Positions 6,901-7,254 of a stretch of DNA of 7,254 bases are shown piece by piece. Position numbers and translations under genes: made by a program. The notes under the pieces are model-generated. The model ran no database searches, had not been told where the DNA came from, and was given only the letters and a program-made list of their open reading frames with translations. Origin of the DNA: Bacteroidota bacterium (GTDB lineage: Bacteria > Bacteroidota > Bacteroidia > Bacteroidales > PXBB01); contig JAKIYU010000133.1 of the NCBI GenBank assembly GCA_022708385.1, positions 1-7,254 of the forward strand, read 5' to 3'. Each line of letters begins with the position of its first letter. Positions within the stretch are counted from its first letter, which is position 1.

Positions 6901-7254
6901 TGGAGCAGGATTCTCGATGTGAATTTTTTTAAATGGGTGGAAGTTAATAGTTATTACTTTTATTCCGCCTCACAGTCCCTTGTACTGTGGAATGGCCATG
7001 AGGCTGACCCCGGTGCAAAACTTATTGCTGTAACACCCGAACTCTCGTCTCTTAACCAACATCAGGTAAAGTTTTTTGCAAAGGCAAACACAACAGGACC
7101 ACACCTTATTTTTGGTACAATAACCGACCCCACCAATGCAGCCACTTTCACACCTCTACAGGTAATAAATCTGAATACAACATATCAGGAACTTTATATC
7201 CCTCTTTCAAATTATTCGGGTTCTGACACCTATCTTGCATTTAAACATGCATCA
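910..7254 (+). CDS. Giant secreted FN3/cleaved-adhesin-like multimodular protein (3' end outside window)
   Basis: This is one open frame of 2115 codons with no stop, running off the right edge, so the protein is larger than seen. MKKLILLLLILYATLTVTG followed by Gln20 is a Sec signal peptide with likely cleavage after Gly19. Residues about 20-197 and 206-363 are two related jelly-roll-like domains, each opening with an FE(N/D)W motif. From Cys364 come seven modules of 247-267 residues, each an FN3-like domain (about 90 residues; ETxW and DCGSG motifs) plus a domain of about 160 residues opening with EDFE...P-x-CW and closing with Y-I-D-N-I-like strands, as in cleaved-adhesin (PF07675)/choice-of-anchor-J domains. 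That domain family includes the gingipain and HagA adhesin modules of Porphyromonas. No catalytic motif is visible. A surface adhesin or matrix role and T9SS export are inferences; the expected C-terminal sorting domain would lie beyond the window. I preferred the start at 910 to an in-frame ATG at 832 because the signal peptide and promoter fit it. Confidence 0.93.
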   Translation, partial: MKKLILLLLILYATLTVTGQMVQNAGFENWQVNNYFEYPDGWFILNEGNPNTYAEKVVGDAQLGNNSIRLNSLIEGSDVMFGLTIYGSIGDNGSSFKGLPFNKTGNMFHYWYKSNIQSGDMGMVMLILWQNGVKIDSVVYPVIASQSSWTHAMFPVNAGLVQPDSMFLAFLSSIPSDFGGNPVHGTWLQVDNIYFTNGANPTPLTVPNFSFEDWKLASAEDPVSWSTTNADFNLQVSDTFNVSKTSDAFAGNYAVVMTNVSLNGNVVPSEIEYRQTFNKQPETFIFNYKYFPSGTDTMFVIIKFYKYGNFAGGGWFQYTQEQSVYTAEEINLWYSEIPDEIEIKILPGKNTGSKLFIDDISFSCTKPIALFGAFSSQNSIDVSWNAGADETQWVIEWGLSGFTHGTGTVQAVNTLPQYVINGVNDANSYDVYVAALCGIGDTSAFSGPFVVCKGKQAPVNEGFEGLQNGEMPACWNSYTSGNAQVWADDWNLMAHTGQKFLKMNYGNPDIALAVAPRIEDPLNTLYTSFYARKNNTTNQAQILLGTMTNPFDITTFNLLQTYDLTNTYTNLEYYFNTYTGTDKYIALRLISNNGGAEAYVDDFVIDLIPACIQPQNLTVNIITSNTAHAQWDAGGQTLWNIVYGEMGFDPQTQGNSEYALTSPYYDLLGLNSGTSYDVYVQADCGANGNSTWAKYTFMTICAPYNTPIIEDFEGTYLNDLPNCWGSLTQGWGMAYVSPWGGYNSQSAVTLKVNNNQDSILLLTPELVQDISLLYLTFYAHKNTPNNAILTLGTITDPNDMATFTPLQQFVMPSNYQMFNYNFNSYSGTDHYIAFMIKTPVSQYTEVFMDKINLQYIPTCFPPEDITLQDVTTSTGTIAWQPGNSETLWNLIYVGSGQDPFTSGTLINGINTTQYMIQNLIPGSIYDVVLQSDCGSGDTSAWTIPFTFGTVCNTYTAPYVNNFDNETVWQIPQCWKKLFNHADSAAYCGLQNTNAYSPAVHIYMNNATTQDPNAVLMMVTPRLQSVSDKEISFYARASENGIPLSVGYKTDQSNPLDFTLISTINLTTTYTKYIVPLTSATGDLYIAFSHGQAGAGGNKSIFIDNFTFDVAVSCHQPIGLNASGVSDHEALLAWQPGYQETLWHAEVGNPGFTPGTQNYLFAAYGHTATSWSLSTLNPGTAYEFYVRGDCGAGGSSSWSGPVSFFTTCSVFSTPFTEDFESGTFPPPCWQRIAGSGNWEQASSVSAYGAGAGSARAPFYNVENNVPFDLISCDFNTNNLTAPQLSFDYAYANYDADYFDSLKIYVSMDGGSSYFLLYAMSGLGELNTAGTSSNFFIPAPSQWRNKVISLPGGANKLKFKAISGWGNNLYIDNIKVDNPPTCPKPTTLSVSAVTADAAELAWIPGGVENIWNVEVGTPGFTPGTSTWLFHVVGTSANPWLVNGLNDNTVYQFYVQADCGSGDLSSWSGPFEFKTQCLPFNIPFSEDFTATIQGNIPDCWSRTNNNWQVSNTAQSGGAAPELNFTWNPHNTGQIIVKSPLIDASTYNTLMLSFRHRLVDNPNGNNYKLIVKVTNDDLNWSSVWLSTPTSNLPAQLVEVDLSFYAGGNVRVAWIFEGDSWDIDNWYIDNIQIDEMTTCPYPNTLNATSITSSDAQFHWVAGGTETTWNIEVGFPGFVPGTSQQQFVYTDVTTDPFTANGLNPNTAYEFYVQGNCGNGELSNWAGPFSFTTLCPVYQLPYSENFDAPLQCWSIYDEDGQNPIWASNTNYNHTQGGNGSFYHVWNNSYGNNQTGWLYSPQIQLPPASNIELYFWSYNLYPDYYISNKVFVSTDGINYSQVWEAASVSELWTKTIIDLSPYAGQTINIAFRYEGDFAHAWILDDVTVEEVNCLAPGPVTISNVATTSADLDWTAGSTETAWHLTVNEWPSNILLLNTIVNTTPEYALNSLQSNTGYVVYIQADCGSGQLSNQSGPYYINTKCDVFTNPFTENFDATPQGKMPDCWSRILDVNFFKWVEVNSYYFYSASQSLVLWNGHEADPGAKLIAVTPELSSLNQHQVKFFAKANTTGPHLIFGTITDPTNAATFTPLQVINLNTTYQELYIPLSNYSGSDTYLAFKHAS
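967..1998 (+). other. N-terminal tandem of two related cysteine-free beta-sandwich domains
   Basis: Domain 1 (about residues 20-197) opens NAGFENW and closes VDNIYF (190-195). Domain 2 (about 206-363) opens PNFSFEDW (207-214) and closes FIDDISF. Both share the order FE(N/D)W, then P-x-x-W, then a G-N-x-(S/A) strand, and both end in a D-(D/N)-I strand. They therefore look like an internal duplication. The pattern resembles the jelly-roll or carbohydrate-binding-like domains found at the front of T9SS cargo. No cysteine occurs in residues 1-363, unlike the rest of the protein. A ligand-binding role is inferred, not shown. Confidence 0.6.
1999..2739 (+). repeat. Module 1 (class A): FN3-like + adhesin-like
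   Basis: Residues 364-610. Register cysteines are 364, 437, 452 and 474. The FN3 part is the most divergent of the set: the usual DCG is LCG (436-438), and the Cys437-Cys452 distance is 15 rather than 17-18. The adhesin-like part opens NEGFEG...PACW (460-475), contains a LGTMTNP strand typical of class A, and closes YVDDFVI (599-605). Confidence 0.75.
2740..3483 (+). repeat. Module 2 (class A): FN3-like + adhesin-like
   Basis: Residues 611-858. Register cysteines are 611, 684, 701 and 723. The FN3 part has TLWNIVYG and YDVYVQADCG. The adhesin-like part opens IEDFEG...PNCW and contains GTITDPNDMATFTPLQ from residue 792, closely matched in module 7 in both protein and DNA. It ends FMDKINL instead of the usual D-(D/N)-I. 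Confidence 0.75.
3484..4245 (+). repeat. Module 3 (class A): FN3-like + adhesin-like
   Basis: Residues 859-1112. Register cysteines are 859, 933, 951 and 973, with one extra cysteine at 987. The FN3 part has SETLWNLIYVG and SDCGSGD. The adhesin-like part opens VNNFDN...PQCW, has the class A segment VGYKTDQSNPLDFTLI and closes FIDNFTF (1101-1107). Confidence 0.75.
4246..5046 (+). repeat. Module 4 (class B): FN3-like + adhesin-like
   Basis: Residues 1113-1379, the longest module. Register cysteines are 1113, 1189, 1207 and 1227, with an extra cysteine at 1271. It is the first module with class B traits. The FN3 part carries GFTPGT (1150-1155) and YEFYV. The adhesin-like part has LKIYVSMDGGSSY followed by a W-x-x-x-V-I-S-L strand, and closes YIDNIKV. 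The Cys3-Cys4 spacing is 20, not 22. Confidence 0.75.
5047..5808 (+). repeat. Module 5 (class B): FN3-like + adhesin-like
   Basis: Residues 1380-1633. Register cysteines are 1380, 1456, 1474 and 1496. The FN3 part has GFTPGT (1417-1422) and YQFYVQADCGSGD. The adhesin-like part opens SEDFTA...PDCW and has the class B pair of strands around LIVKVTNDDLNW and LVEVDLSFYAGG. It closes WYIDNIQI. Confidence 0.75.
5809..6561 (+). repeat. Module 6 (class B): FN3-like + adhesin-like
   Basis: Residues 1634-1884. Register cysteines are 1634, 1710, 1728 and 1745. DCG is NCG (1709-1711). The FN3 part has GFVPGT (1671-1676) and YEFYV. The adhesin-like opening is shortened (ENFDAPLQCW), giving a Cys3-Cys4 spacing of 17. 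The class B segment VFVSTDGINYSQVW is followed by IIDLSPYAGQTINIAFRYEG. It closes WILDDVTV. Confidence 0.75.
6562..7254 (+). repeat. Module 7 (class A, cut by window edge): FN3-like + adhesin-like
   Basis: Residues 1885-2115, incomplete. Register cysteines are 1885, 1957, 1975 and 1997. The FN3 part lacks the GF-x-PGT segment of modules 4-6. The adhesin-like part reverts to class A, with GTITDPTNAATFTPLQ from residue 2069 and YSGSDTYLAFK near the edge. The closing D-(D/N)-I strand lies outside the window. Confidence 0.75.

Noticed and set aside
1999..7254. Tandem repeats as a CRISPR or insertion-sequence array
   Set aside because: The period is about 750 bp, the repeats are in-frame protein modules with low DNA identity, and there are no short identical direct repeats, terminal inverted repeats or transposase motifs.

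Overview
The window looks like Bacteroidota chromosomal DNA. Three things suggest this: very AT-rich intergenic DNA, two start-proximal boxes that exactly match the Bacteroidota -7 promoter consensus TAnnTTTG, and a very large secreted protein built from FN3-like and cleaved-adhesin/MAM-like beta-sandwich modules, an architecture common among type IX secretion (T9SS) cargo. The species cannot be named from the sequence.

Layout. Positions 1-39 hold only the downstream flank of the first gene. Positions 40-729 (minus strand) encode a 229-residue lipoprotein with a C-terminal domain that resembles DUF4412/LolA-like periplasmic proteins. Positions 730-909 are a 180-bp divergent intergenic region with one candidate promoter facing each way. 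From 910 to the right edge (7254), the plus strand is a single uninterrupted reading frame of 2115 codons with no stop, so its 3' end lies outside the window. It starts with a signal peptide, then two related cysteine-free N-terminal beta-sandwich-like domains (about residues 20-363). Seven tandem modules of about 250 residues follow, each an FN3-like domain plus a cleaved-adhesin/choice-of-anchor-J-like domain. The seventh is cut by the window edge.

The most informative structure is inside the giant gene. The modules fall into two visible classes arranged A-A-A-B-B-B-A. Both halves of a module change class together, which suggests the FN3+adhesin pair was the unit of duplication. All modules share a four-cysteine register, while the first 363 residues have no cysteine. 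Modules 2 and 7 share a stretch that is nearly identical at the DNA level although 3.8 kb apart.

Both gene products are predicted to leave the cytoplasm: one as a lipid-anchored envelope protein, the other as a secreted or surface-bound adhesin-like protein. Nothing beyond their divergent arrangement links them functionally. I see no RNA genes, mobile elements, CRISPR array, defence system or enzyme in the window. The remaining open frames are short and lie over these two genes.
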